In this document: piece by piece, positions 19,030 to 26,965 of the stretch
Position numbering within the stretch: the stretch's first letter is position 1
Layout: each line of letters begins with the position of its first letter
Assembly (NCBI RefSeq): GCF_001597745.1
Contig: NZ_LUHJ01000046.1
Span: 1 to 43,509 of the forward strand
From: Anabaena sp. 4-3
Lineage (GTDB): Bacteria > Cyanobacteriota > Cyanobacteriia > Cyanobacteriales > Nostocaceae
Length of the DNA: 43,509 bases
Direction of reading: 5' to 3'
Position numbers and translations under genes: made by a program
The notes under the pieces: generated by a model
What the model was told of the DNA's origin: nothing
Database searches by the model: none
What the model saw: the letters and a program-made list of their open reading frames with translations, nothing else

Positions 19030-20259
19030 ATGGGACAATGGATAGATTTTCAACAAACCGTTAATCAAAGATTACTCCGAGAAGATTTAGATAAAGAACA
19101 AACCAAAGTCAAAAACATGAACATAAAAGGACATGGACTTGTTCGGGGTATTGCAGGCTCTGGTAAGTCTTTAGTTTTAAGAAATAGAGTTGAGAAAATT
19201 ATTGATGAATTTGATGATATTTTAATCCTGAGCTATAACCGTTTTATGAATGGATGGCTTAAATCAAAATTAAGAGAAAAAGGTATTAACAGACAAGTCA
19301 CCTGCAATACATTTAATAGTTGGGCTTATCATAATTTGAAGTATGATTATAAGTTTGATAATAATGATGCGTTAAGACTGCAAGTTATAGATTTAGCTGA
19401 AAAATCACGGTTAAAATACCAAGCTATCCTGATAGATGAAGCTCAGGATTTTTATGATGAGTGGTTCAAGGCACTTTTAGAAGTTTTAGATTCAGATACT
19501 AAATCCCTCTTTTTCGTTTATGATAACACTCAATCTGTTTATGGTCAGCCCCACAGAAGAAAACAGGATTGGTCTTGGCGGAAACTAGGAATTGATGTTG
19601 TAGGTCGTTCTCAAATTTTTGATGTTAATTATAGAAATTCCCCAGAAATCCTTGAGTCTGCTTGGCATTTTATACTTACATCATTAGCTGACGCTAATAT
19701 AAAAGTGTCTAAAAAAGAACAAGCAGGAGGTAGGATAGGGGATATTATTGAACCCAAAACCAAAAAATCAAGAAGTTCAAATATTCAGCCTTTACTATTA
19801 CAAATTCCCAATTATGAACTACCATCAACAGTTGCCCAGCAAGTGAAATTAGCGTTATCAAGTCATCAACAATCTTCCATTGGTGTTTTAGTACATCCGC
19901 AGAATTGGGAACTTAAGAATGTAATTAGTACAGAATTATCAAAACTAAACATTCAACACCATGCCCCCAGAGGTTCTACAGAGAGAAACATGAATGTAGT
20001 CGATAGACCATTTGTAATTGTTGACTCTTGGAATGCCCTAAAAGGTGTTGAATTTGATGCGGTCATTATTGCTGGATTAGACATGGCTGATGAATTTCCC
20101 CATGACCCAGATGCAGATTTTCAAGAAAAAGCAGGTATTTACACTGCTATGACTAGGGCAAGAGACCATTTAGTAATGTTATACGACACCAAAAACTCCA
20201 TTGTTGACCTGATGGAAACTGCTTTAAACTCCCCTGACCAGCTAGAAAGTGAAGCATAA
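19030..20259 (+). CDS. UvrD-like SF1 helicase, short form without NERD domain
   Basis: 409 aa. Walker A GIAGSGKS (40-47), DEAQ (136-139), YDNTQSVYG, VNYRNSPE (motif IV-like) and the C-terminal YTAMTRARDHLVMLY (motif VI) identify a compact SF1A helicase. An AAGGA ribosome-binding site precedes the ATG. It is a paralogue of the helicase part of the NERD-helicase that follows at 20459 (same motif style and same ILxYDxxQxxYG segment), but it lacks the N-terminal nuclease domain. The two are in one orientation, 200 bp apart, and might work as a pair. Confidence 0.85.
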   Translation: MGQWIDFQQTVNQRLLREDLDKEQTKVKNMNIKGHGLVRGIAGSGKSLVLRNRVEKIIDEFDDILILSYNRFMNGWLKSKLREKGINRQVTCNTFNSWAYHNLKYDYKFDNNDALRLQVIDLAEKSRLKYQAILIDEAQDFYDEWFKALLEVLDSDTKSLFFVYDNTQSVYGQPHRRKQDWSWRKLGIDVVGRSQIFDVNYRNSPEILESAWHFILTSLADANIKVSKKEQAGGRIGDIIEPKTKKSRSSNIQPLLLQIPNYELPSTVAQQVKLALSSHQQSSIGVLVHPQNWELKNVISTELSKLNIQHHAPRGSTERNMNVVDRPFVIVDSWNALKGVEFDAVIIAGLDMADEFPHDPDADFQEKAGIYTAMTRARDHLVMLYDTKNSIVDLMETALNSPDQLESEA

Positions 20260-20273
20260 CATTGCGATCGCCC

Positions 20274-20445
20274 CTCTCATTATTAGAGTAAACCCAAGCG
20301 ATCGCTCCCCAAATTCTTAGAGGAAAATAAACTGTGCGATCGCTCCCCCAAATTCTTAGAGGAAAATAAACTGTGCGATCGCTCCCCATACAGGGAAAAC
20401 TACCAGTAGAAGCGATCGCTCCCCAAATCAAGCGAGGAAACCCCA
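20274..20445 (+). repeat. Repeat cluster: HIP1, 15-bp repeat and CAAGCGAGGAAA module
   Basis: At least five GCGATCGC sites in ~170 bp. Two exact copies of ATTCTTAGAGGAAAA (20313-20327 and 20352-20366) sit in a directly repeated ~39-bp unit that also includes TAAACTGTGCGATCGCTCCCC. A CCAAATCAAGCGAGGAAAC module ends the cluster just before the NERD-helicase gene. Confidence 0.9.
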
Positions 20446-20458
20446 AATCACCAGTCCT

Positions 20459-22327
20459 ATGGCCACACTAATTCCTTCATTTAATAGCTGCTCAATGAGA
20501 ATGACCCCTGGCGAGAAGAGGTTAGCACAGCGATTGGAGGAGAAATTGGAAGATGATTACCTGCTGTGGTATGACGTACCAGTGGGTAAAAAGCAGTTAC
20601 ACCCAGATTTTATAGTGCTGCACCCCAGCCGGGGCTTATTTATTCTGGAAGTCAAAGACTGGAAACTGGACACTATTAAAAGTATCAATCCCTCCACAGT
20701 CACCATCATTACTGAGGATGGAGTCAAGGAAGTTCAAAATCCACTACAACAGGCCAGAGATTACACCTTAGCAGTTAAGAAGATATTAGAAAAAGACCCT
20801 ACCTTAGTGCAGCAAGAGGGTGACTATCATGGTAAATTACTTATTCCCTATGGTTACGGTGTAGTGTTTACCAACATCAGCCGCAAGGATTTTAACAACA
20901 GTGAACTTCCCGCAGTGTTTGAAGAACACTTGGTTATCTGCAAAGATGAAATGTTACCTAGCACCGATGCAGCAGAATTTCAGCAACGGATTTGGGATTT
21001 ATCGGCATATTACTTTGGTAAAACACTCACCACTAACCAAATAGATAGAATCCGGTGGCATATCTTCCCAGATTTACGCATCACTGCCAAACAATTATCT
21101 TTATTTGATGTAGACACCACCACCGAAGAACCAGCGCAGCCGCAAATCCCAGATATCCTCAAAATCATGGACTTGCAACAGGAACAATTAGCCCGCAGTT
21201 TAGGAGACGGGCATCGGGTAATTCATGGTGTCGCTGGCTCAGGTAAAACCATGATTTTAGGTTTTCGGTGTCAGCATCTTGCACAATTCGGTAATAAACC
21301 CATATTGGTACTGTGTTTTAATGTGTCTCTCGCCGCCAAGTTACGGCAAATGATTACAGAGAAAGACTTAGGGCAACGGGTGATAGTGCGACATTTTCAT
21401 GGGTGGTGCATGGATCAGCTAAAAAAATACCGCATCCTTAGACCTGACCCCAGAAAGTACCAAGGGGAAGATTACATCAACGAACTGGTAAACCGAGTTA
21501 TCGCCGCCGTTGATGCTGGCAAAATACCCGCCGGAACTTATGACGCAGTGATGTTAGATGAAGGTCACGACTTTAAACCAGAGTGGTTAAAACTGGTTGC
21601 ACAGATGGTCAACCCAGAAACTAACTCACTGCTTATCTTGTACGACGATGCCCAAAATCTCTACGGTGAAAAACGCGACAGGAGATTTAGTTTCAAGAGT
21701 GTAGGTATTCAGGCACAGGGACGCACAACTATACTAAAACTCAACTACCGCAACACAGAACAGGTGTTAGGTATAGCCTACGAATTTGCTAAAGAAGTGA
21801 TGCAACCCACCACCGGGAATGATGACCAAATAGTGTTAGTAGAACCTGCTAGTGCTGGTAGACAGGGAGCAATGCCAGATTTAATTAAACTTCCCAGCTT
21901 TCAACAGGAAGTAAAATACCTAGCCCAACGAGTGCAACAACTACATGAGCGTGGTACACCCTGGAATGACATAGCTATTATTTATCGCTTCAAATTTATG
22001 GGCGATCGCATCTTCAGTGATTTCCAACAAGCCCACATCCCCATAGAGTGGTTAAATGCTAATAGTGAGAGCCGCAACTATAACCCAGGCGAGGCTAGCA
22101 TCAAACTGATGACGATGCACTCATCTAAGGGGTTAGAATTCCCAGTGGTGTTAATTCCAGGTATTGGTTATTTGCCCCGTGAAAATAGCGCACCGGAAGA
22201 AGAAGCGCGGTTACTTTACGTAGCGATGACGCGGGCAATCGACCAACTGATTTTAACGAGCGATCGCCCCTCCCAATTTACCAGCCGGTTACAAATGGTA
22301 TTAGAGTCAAAGCTACCCAATTCTTAG
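20459..22327 (+). CDS. NERD nuclease domain-UvrD helicase fusion
   Basis: 622 aa. The N-terminal NERD domain has the PD-(D/E)xK core: HPDFIVL (D50), then LFILEVKDWK (E64, K66). A linker with QLSLF (212-216) matches the sliding-clamp-binding consensus. The helicase follows: Walker A GVAGSGKT (257-264), LDEGHDF (DExx box), ILYDDAQNLYG, LNYRNTEQVLG, TMHSSKGLEFPVV (motif V) and LYVAMTRA (motif VI). NERD-UvrD proteins are widespread on plasmids and in defence islands and are expected to unwind and cut DNA. The stop codon TAG lies in a copy of the 15-bp repeat at 22320-22334. The fusion and domain calls are firm; the biological target is not known. Confidence 0.88.
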   Translation: MATLIPSFNSCSMRMTPGEKRLAQRLEEKLEDDYLLWYDVPVGKKQLHPDFIVLHPSRGLFILEVKDWKLDTIKSINPSTVTIITEDGVKEVQNPLQQARDYTLAVKKILEKDPTLVQQEGDYHGKLLIPYGYGVVFTNISRKDFNNSELPAVFEEHLVICKDEMLPSTDAAEFQQRIWDLSAYYFGKTLTTNQIDRIRWHIFPDLRITAKQLSLFDVDTTTEEPAQPQIPDILKIMDLQQEQLARSLGDGHRVIHGVAGSGKTMILGFRCQHLAQFGNKPILVLCFNVSLAAKLRQMITEKDLGQRVIVRHFHGWCMDQLKKYRILRPDPRKYQGEDYINELVNRVIAAVDAGKIPAGTYDAVMLDEGHDFKPEWLKLVAQMVNPETNSLLILYDDAQNLYGEKRDRRFSFKSVGIQAQGRTTILKLNYRNTEQVLGIAYEFAKEVMQPTTGNDDQIVLVEPASAGRQGAMPDLIKLPSFQQEVKYLAQRVQQLHERGTPWNDIAIIYRFKFMGDRIFSDFQQAHIPIEWLNANSESRNYNPGEASIKLMTMHSSKGLEFPVVLIPGIGYLPRENSAPEEEARLLYVAMTRAIDQLILTSDRPSQFTSRLQMVLESKLPNS

Positions 22328-22334
22328 AGGAAAA
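22320..22334 (+). repeat. 15-bp repeat spanning a stop codon and the next gene's ribosome-binding site
   Basis: Exact ATTCTTAGAGGAAAA. It gives the NERD-helicase its final AAT-TCT-TAG, and its AGAGGAAAA part lies at proper spacing before the ATG of the small gene at 22337. Confidence 0.9.
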
Positions 22335-22336
22335 CC

Positions 22337-22543
22337 ATGATACATGACCTCAATATGACCGACACCGAATATGCCCAATTAGTGGCTCAAGGCTATGACC
22401 CCAACCTAGAACTTGAGCTAATGGAATTAGGTGAAAGTCAGACAGAGGCGCGGAAATTAACACGCATCGTGGGGCTGGTGCAGAATAAACCCCCAGAAAC
22501 AGATGAAGAATGGGAAGAATTCATGAAATTATGGGAAGATTAG
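22337..22543 (+). CDS. Small acidic protein downstream of NERD-helicase
   Basis: 68 aa, rich in Glu/Asp (LELELMELGESQTEARK, PPETDEEWEEFMKLWED). It starts 10 bp after the helicase stop with AGAGGAAAACC from the 15-bp repeat as ribosome-binding site. Probably helical. It may be an accessory or inhibitor of the helicase; unrecognised. Confidence 0.6.
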   Translation: MIHDLNMTDTEYAQLVAQGYDPNLELELMELGESQTEARKLTRIVGLVQNKPPETDEEWEEFMKLWED

Positions 22544-22665
22544 GCGATCGCTTATCGCTGACAGTAAAAATTGCCTATTCCAAAGAGCGATAAGCGAAGC
22601 TTAAGCCTTCTCTACGAGACGCTACGCGTAGCTTGCTTCCCCGTAGGGGTACGGCGATCGCCTAC
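22544..22665. repeat. Cluster of palindromic dispersed repeats
   Basis: HIP1 sites at both ends, GCGATAAGCGAAGCTT, CTTCTCTACGAGACGC, the 12-bp palindrome GCTACGCGTAGC (22621-22632) and a CCCC-GTA-GGGG hairpin. These are typical of small Nostoc-type dispersed repeats; CTCTACGAGACGCTACGCG recurs near 28208. Confidence 0.75.
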
Positions 22666-22772
22666 ACCACAGTAATCTTTATAACAGAAGCAACACCGAA
22701 TAATTTACCTAGTCATCTAGATAAACTGAACTGTTTAGTTTGCCCCTGGTGTCAGCGACGCTATACCTAACT

Positions 22773-23096
22773 CTAAAAAGGGTCTGGATTATGACCGCCG
22801 GGAGTAATACAAGCTCCATGACCACTTGGTAAGACCTTGTAGTGACCTTTGGCAACCTTGGCACAAAAATCCTTAAATGTTTGATCACAAGGAACAAAGC
22901 CTTTACCGCAATAAAAATCAATATCTGGCTGTGATGGTGCTACAATTGGAAAGTTGGCTTCGTTCTTTCTAGGTCGCTCTCGTTGCAATGATGGAGATCG
23001 AGTCTCTGGTGTGAAATTGCTTTCTGCAAGGGAAGGAGTACCTAAAATAATCCCTAAAGCTGCAAATGAAGTTAGTGAAATTGTGAAAAGTTTCAT
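22773..23096 (-). CDS. Small secreted protein
   Basis: 107 aa, minus strand. The signal peptide MKLFTISLTSFAALGIILG, then TPSLA before E25, is clear, and the GGAGAAATAACC just upstream of the start contains a good ribosome-binding site. The mature part is short, with four cysteines (FYCGKGFVPCDQTFKDFCAK, HGACITPGG), suggesting two disulfides. No family recognised. It stands alone, converging with the NERD-helicase operon. Confidence 0.75.
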   Translation of the reverse strand: MKLFTISLTSFAALGIILGTPSLAESNFTPETRSPSLQRERPRKNEANFPIVAPSQPDIDFYCGKGFVPCDQTFKDFCAKVAKGHYKVLPSGHGACITPGGHNPDPF

Positions 23097-23630
23097 GGTT
23101 ATTTCTCCTGATATTTTGTTAATCTTTTGAGTTGATTTACCATTTCATAATCAACTCAAATTCATCATGTTTCATGGCATTCTCTATAACAATTCGGAAT
23201 CAACGGGGCTTATGAGAAAACCATTTCAAATTCAGCGATAAAGCCATCTTGTGAAAGCTTTTTGGGATTCCCTCAACCTATTTGGCATTTGCGTTTAATA
23301 TACAGAACTGACCTTAAGTTTGCTATTATCCACAAAAGCACTTTTGAACAGCGTCGCCTTATCTATCTGCTGCTGTTAGCTGGATTACTCAACGTTCACC
23401 ACTGTTCCACTCTCACTTTTCTGGTTGCTTTCGTACATCGAAAACGAGTTTGAAGTACGGACTCAATATATCGTCTACATACTATCTACTCTATGCTGTC
23501 GGAATGAGAAGTAACCCTACAGGACAAGTGTAAGAACTGCGTGCGAAGCCAGCTAACTATTTACTATACAAAATTTTTCTTGACTGGAGTTTAGACTAAA
23601 GTATGACAAAATGACCCAGTAGGAGTGAGT
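23097..23630. other. Gene-free stretch
   Basis: No supported gene. A 63-codon frame at 23262-23453 has no ribosome-binding site and no recognisable motif. The promoter of the secreted-protein gene (minus strand) should lie around 23110-23170. A 15-mer TGGAGTTTAGACTAA at 23585-23599 recurs at 24663-24677. Confidence 0.5.
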
Positions 23631-23639
23631 TTAAAAGTT

Positions 23640-23829
23640 ACACATCATTTGCAAACTGCTTTCTGTAGCGAACAGCAAACATCCGGAGCTAAAACTGCAA
23701 ACAAGGCGATTTTGAAACCACATTAATTTGCAAATAAAGACGCTTCAAAACGACATTATTTGCATTCTGAACTGCAAACATAAATTTCAAACTGCAAACA
23801 AGCGGCTTGAAACAACATTCTGTGCAAAT
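23640..23829 (-). repeat. Four degenerate repeats resembling TnsB-binding sites of a Tn7/CAST-type transposon end
   Basis: On the plus strand: ACACATCATTTGCAAA (23640), ACCACATTAATTTGCAAAT (23717), ACGACATTATTTGCA (23750) and ACAACATTCTGTGCAAAT (23812). Three of them are preceded by related GCG-TTGAAAC-type sequence. Read on the minus strand they become TTTGCAAATTAATGTGG or GCAAATAATGTCGTTTT. This is the style of the repeated TnsB sites at the ends of cyanobacterial Tn7-like and type V-K CAST elements. Irregular spacing (77, 33 and 62 bp) also fits. No tns or cas12k gene is in the window, so this may be a relic end. Confidence 0.45.
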
Positions 23830-24224
23830 AAGCTGTAAGCCTTATGGGAATTGAGATACAGCCATTTTCGTCCTGTTGACTGTCCAAAAAATAAGAACCC
23901 ATTAACCAAACACTTATGCCCGAATGTTTTGGTTTAATCTGAACGATATCCGTCCAATTTAATTATGAATTAGGTTTTTGGGAGCAAGTACCACTAACTC
24001 ATTTCTTGGACTTGGTAAAGACTCTAAGTTTAAGACTGGAGCGAAAGTAATATTCTTTAATTTGGACAGTTTTATCCCAAAAGTATTAGTCCACCAAAGT
24101 CCGATCACTTACCCCCACCAGAGCGATCGCTCCGAATCCCCTCATCTAGTTTATTTGTATTAGTTTTTACACACCTTACCTACCACTTTGTCAATATTTA
24201 GATGCGTTTTCTCTGCGCTTATAA
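23830..24224. other. Gene-free stretch beyond the repeat cluster
   Basis: About 395 bases without a supported gene. It contains one HIP1 octamer near 24123. A 61-codon frame at 23978-24163 lacks a ribosome-binding site. Nothing else recognised. Confidence 0.5.
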
Positions 24225-24617
24225 CTAATTAGTTACCTTATAAGTACAACCACTCCAACCTAAAGAATTACGCATATTCGATGCCTCATTAAAAAAGTCA
24301 CTTCCTTTTCCTCTAACTGTTCTTTTCCCTTGAATACAAGAAATTTGTCCAATGTTCAGACCATTGGTTTTGTAGTAACCCCATTCTGCTCTATCTACGC
24401 TATGACCAGCATTTAATATCTTTTGAAAAACATTAAAACAAGCATCCGCTATTGAATTAGTACCATATCGAAAATAACTAATCCGTCGTTTATTCGATGC
24501 AGCAGTACAATAAGGCTTTTGATTTGATTGTGCTACAGCTTGGTTTGTATTGATGGTTGAAGATAACGTGACAATGCTCAGTAACAAAGCTGCCGATAAA
24601 ACTGGTTTAAATTTCAT
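24225..24617 (-). CDS. Small secreted protein
   Basis: 130 aa, minus strand. Signal peptide MKFKPVLSAALLLSIVTLSS with an AVAQ cleavage region near residue 29. The mature part has four cysteines (KPYCTAAS, IADACFNVF, QISCIQG, SGCTYKVTN), probably two disulfides, and reads like a small extracellular domain. It is in the same orientation as the other secreted protein at 22773, but the two do not look alike in sequence. Function unknown. Confidence 0.75.
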   Translation of the reverse strand: MKFKPVLSAALLLSIVTLSSTINTNQAVAQSNQKPYCTAASNKRRISYFRYGTNSIADACFNVFQKILNAGHSVDRAEWGYYKTNGLNIGQISCIQGKRTVRGKGSDFFNEASNMRNSLGWSGCTYKVTN

Positions 24618-25160
24618 AACTTTTATCCATTAATATTGTGATATCCAATTGAGAGATGAAATTGGAGTTTAGACTAATTTTTCTAATCAAACTGTTAAAC
24701 CCTTATCTAATCAATTCTGACTCCAAAATAATGTAACCCTCTTCTTTCTTTTGAGTGAATAAAAAGTTAATAAACTCACTCTAGAGTTGGATTCTCAATT
24801 CAATATACTGAAAAGTTTTCCAGAACGCTGAAGAACGGTTCATTTGAGTTAAGAAACACAATTGTCCGCAATCCTTTGAGAGTCTGCTTTTCAAGGAACG
24901 AATGTTTTTGGTGGGTTAATAGTGCAGTGCAAGCCATAGTGAACATGAACCCAAAAATGTCGGCTGAAACCCTGATGATGTCGTCAATTTACAAAAGTTT
25001 TCGGAATACTGAAACTGTTGAGTTTGCCCCTGATGTTAACAAGACTCCTCTGACTGGATCAGAGCGATCGCCTGTGACCAGCAAATTTTCTTAGAGGATA
25101 AATTAGCTAAAACCTCGAAGATATTTGACCAAAATTTAGCGAAAATCACACGATAACAAT
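24618..25160. other. Gene-free stretch
   Basis: About 540 bases. It holds the presumed promoter of the minus-strand secreted-protein gene, a second copy of TGGAGTTTAGACTAA (24663-24677), a HIP1-like site near 25065 and a variant of the 15-bp repeat (TTTTCTTAGAGGATAAA, near 25086). A 72-codon frame at 24876-25094 has no other coding sign. Confidence 0.5.
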
Positions 25161-25276
25161 GTTCCGTTCCCGCCGCTTCGTTCCGGGGGCTGGCAGCTTG
25201 TAGTGGCCAATATCTCTCACTTCGTTGGAAGATCACGCCGCCGCCAGCACCCCTCCACTACGCTCTGGTCACTCCA
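25161..25276 (+). repeat. ~115-bp direct repeat, copy A
   Basis: GC-rich block from GTTCCGTTCCCGCCGCTTCG through ATCACGCCGCCGCCAGCAC to CACTACGCTCTGGTCACTCC. It is matched at roughly 85-90% by copy B at 25908-26021 in the same orientation. The two copies bracket ~630 bp with no clear protein gene. Confidence 0.85.
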
Positions 25277-25376
25277 CTGGTACAAGGTTGCTACGCAGTT
25301 GTTGTGCTTTTTGTCTGCTGCCACCAGATCAAGAGTGAAGTGGTGAAAGACTTGGAAGCAGCAGCCAAAAAGCGGT

Positions 25377-25800
25377 GCGAAAAAAGCAGCAAAAACTCAT
25401 TTTATCACATTTCCGCTTCACATATCGTGAGGCCAAGAAATACCCTCATGAGGCCAAGACGCTCCAATGTGAATGAGTTTTTTCTTGGGCTGCTTTTTTC
25501 GCGGGGAGAAGAAACAGAGAAAGAGAAAGGAGAGGTAAAGGTATCTGCGGTGGTTGTATAGGTCTTTTCGTTTGGCCATCCAGTCATCGGGTGAAGAGGT
25601 TGCTGGTGGTGGTTTCACCTCTCCAAAGTGTCTTATAATCCTGGTTCTTCGGCAAGGTGAAAGCGGTTCCTGTCGTGGGCTACAGTTCCCGGTGGTTTGT
25701 CTCACTCGCTGCCTGTCGTTTCCCCCTTGCCCACGTTTCGGGTTCTTTGCCTCCGGCTTTACGTCGTTCAACTTTCCACTCTTTTATTATAGCTCGACAT
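25377..25800 (-). ncRNA. Candidate structured transcript (minus strand) ending in a long hairpin
   Basis: A promoter-like site (TATAAT on the minus strand at 25786-25791) faces left. About 280 bp downstream there is a strong two-part inverted repeat: GCGAAAAAAGCAGC (25377-25390) pairs perfectly with GCTGCTTTTTTCGC (25489-25502), and next to it AAAAACTCATT (25391-25401) with AATGAGTTTTT (25472-25482). Read on the minus strand the distal arm ends in a T-run, so it could also terminate transcription. A 117-codon minus frame (25418-25771, TTG start) covers part of it but has an Arg/Pro/Lys-rich composition unlike a normal protein. RNA or peptide remains open. Confidence 0.4.
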
Positions 25801-25811
25801 CTAACTAAAAT
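25786..25811 (-). promoter_or_regulatory. Operator/promoter of the ATTATAGC-N10 family (minus-facing)
   Basis: ATTATAGC at 25786-25793, ten bases, then ACTAAAAT (6 of 8 matches to GCTATAAT). On the minus strand this reads ATTTTAGT-N10-GCTATAAT with the TATAAT -10 box in the right arm. The spacer TAGATGTCGA resembles TAGAAGTCAC of the site at 26966. Confidence 0.6.
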
Positions 25812-25907
25812 CAAGTGTTTTGCAAAAGTTTACATAGCTAAAATCTTTGCATAGTAAGCATTTGGGGGCTTACACAGAGCTTATTACTTAGTTGTCAAGC
25901 TCACGCG

Positions 25908-26021
25908 GCTCCGTTCCCGCCGCTCCGTTCCAGCACTGGCGGCTGTTGAGTGGCCTATATCTTTCACTTCGTTGATAGATCACGCCGCCGCCAGCACTTC
26001 CACTACGCTCTGGTCACTCCG
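25908..26021 (+). repeat. ~115-bp direct repeat, copy B
   Basis: Second copy of the block at 25161-25276 (GCTCCGTTCCCGCCGCTCCG... to CTCTGGTCACTCCGC). It ends 14 bp before the palindromic operator at 26036. Confidence 0.85.
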
Positions 26022-26035
26022 CAAACCCCAGAAAA

Positions 26036-26073
26036 TATCTTATTATAGCGTGACTTCATGCTATAATAAGATA
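26036..26073. promoter_or_regulatory. Perfect 14-bp inverted-repeat operator with divergent -10 boxes
   Basis: TATCTTATTATAGC (26036-26049), ten bases (GTGACTTCAT), then GCTATAATAAGATA (26060-26073), a perfect inverted repeat. The right arm holds TATAAT (26062-26067) for the SLOG gene at 26106. The left arm holds the same box on the other strand, facing the ncRNA region. Most complete member of the operator family. Confidence 0.75.
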
Positions 26074-26105
26074 GTTGCAATAAATATTCCATCTAATATT
26101 TCACC

Positions 26106-26651
26106 ATGCTTTCAGACATTTTTAGCCGCTACGATTCGTTTGGTTTTTCAGGTTCTCGCCACTGGGGTCAGTCCCCTGCCCCGTTGTCGGTGGCTGCTGC
26201 TGCTGTTCCCCCTGGTTCCCGCGTGTTGGTCGGCTGCGCCAAGGGTGTTGATGCTTACTTTCGCTTGGCTTTTCCATCTGCTGAGGTGTTCTCTGTTGCC
26301 TCCGGTCGTTGGGGCGTTGGGCGTGGTGCTTTTGCTGCTCGTTCCGTGGCTTGCGTCCGCGCTGTTCAGTCTGCCGGCGGCTTGTGGGTTTCCTTCCCTT
26401 CCTCCCCTTGTCCGGTTGGTTTAGTTCCCTCCCCTTCCCAGTCGCGCTGCTTCTCCGGCTTTGGTTCCGGCTCCTGGGCTTCCCTCGCCTTTGCCCTTGG
26501 TTCCGGTCTTCCTTGCCTCGTTTTTTTGGGGTCTTTACCTGTTCCCTCTGGCTGGGGTTTGTTTCCCCTTCCTGGCCTTCCCGGCTGGTTTGGCTGCGCT
26601 GCTGTTGTTGGTGCTGAGTCACAGCAGCCAGTCCAGTTGACTCTGTTTTAG
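26106..26651 (+). CDS. SLOG/DprA-like nucleotide-binding-fold protein, adenine-depleted gene, clamp-motif tail
   Basis: 181 aa. GFSGSRHWG (13-21), SRVLVGCAKGVDAYFR (about 38-53), a GGLWVSFPSSPCPVGL segment and FSGFGSGSWASLAFALGSGLPCLVFLG (about 116-142) fit a Rossmann-like SLOG (DprA/YspA-type) fold that binds nucleotides or nucleotide-derived ligands. The last five residues are QLTLF (177-181), close to the sliding-clamp-binding consensus QL(S/D)LF. The coding strand is remarkably poor in A (under about one base in ten by eye) and GC-rich compared with its neighbours. It has its own operator-promoter and ends tail-to-tail with the RHH gene, the stop codons overlapping. No Shine-Dalgarno is visible. 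Ligand and role unknown. Confidence 0.7.
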   Translation: MLSDIFSRYDSFGFSGSRHWGQSPAPLSVAAAAVPPGSRVLVGCAKGVDAYFRLAFPSAEVFSVASGRWGVGRGAFAARSVACVRAVQSAGGLWVSFPSSPCPVGLVPSPSQSRCFSGFGSGSWASLAFALGSGLPCLVFLGSLPVPSGWGLFPLPGLPGWFGCAAVVGAESQQPVQLTLF

Positions 26652-26872
26652 CTTTCCTGGGCGGCCTGTTGCCGCTCTATTTTTTCCGCGATCGCTTCCC
26701 TGATAAAATCCGCGTATTCATCCCCATAGGTTTCTTTCAAATATTCCAGCGTCGAAGGTTTGATTCTGAGGGTGATTTTAGTCATTACTTCGCCGCTTTT
26801 ACTTTTAAATCTATACTTGATCCCAAAATCCGGGTTTCCGCCCGGTCGGCCACTGCTCAAAGTTCCTGGCAT
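26648..26872 (-). CDS. Ribbon-helix-helix DNA-binding protein, candidate regulator of the operator family
   Basis: 74 aa, minus strand. The N-terminal ~29 residues (GRPGGNPDFGIKYRF) are basic and Gly/Pro-rich. Residues 30-74 read MTKITLRIKPSTLEYLKETYG, then DEYADFIREAIAEKIERQ: a short beta-strand followed by two helices, the RHH (MetJ/Arc/CopG) layout. The ATG at 26872 follows a promoter-like GCTATAAT about 22 nt after the expected transcript start; an internal start at 26785 (M30) would give just the RHH core. Its own promoter contains one half of the operator found at four other places nearby, which suggests autoregulation and control of the regulon. Binding is inferred. Confidence 0.7.
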   Translation of the reverse strand: MPGTLSSGRPGGNPDFGIKYRFKSKSGEVMTKITLRIKPSTLEYLKETYGDEYADFIREAIAEKIERQQAAQES

Positions 26873-26900
26873 AGTTTTTTATATCTGCAATTACGCCCTC

Positions 26901-26918
26901 ATTATAGCGCGTCCTCTC
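26901..26918 (-). promoter_or_regulatory. Promoter with operator half-site for the RHH gene
   Basis: On the minus strand GAGAGGACGC-GCTATAAT, with TATAAT at 26901-26906. The ten bases before GCTATAAT match AAGGTGACGC of the 29361 site at seven positions, but the left arm is absent. Confidence 0.55.
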
Positions 26919-26965
26919 ATTAAACCCAGTGTAACAATATTGTAAATATTGCTTAATAATACCTT

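Noticed and set aside
25418-25771. 117-codon minus-strand frame with TTG start behind a good promoter
   Set aside because: Not called as a protein: extreme Arg/Pro/Lys content and it overlaps a strong hairpin. Kept instead as a candidate RNA.
25554-25854. Overlapping plus-strand frames of 84 and 65 codons
   Set aside because: No ribosome-binding site, and two frames open together over A-poor sequence, which lacks stop codons by chance.
26122-26622. 166-codon minus-strand frame rich in Gln/Arg
   Set aside because: Antisense of the adenine-depleted SLOG gene; an A-poor plus strand has few TTA/CTA/TCA triplets, so the minus frame stays open by chance.
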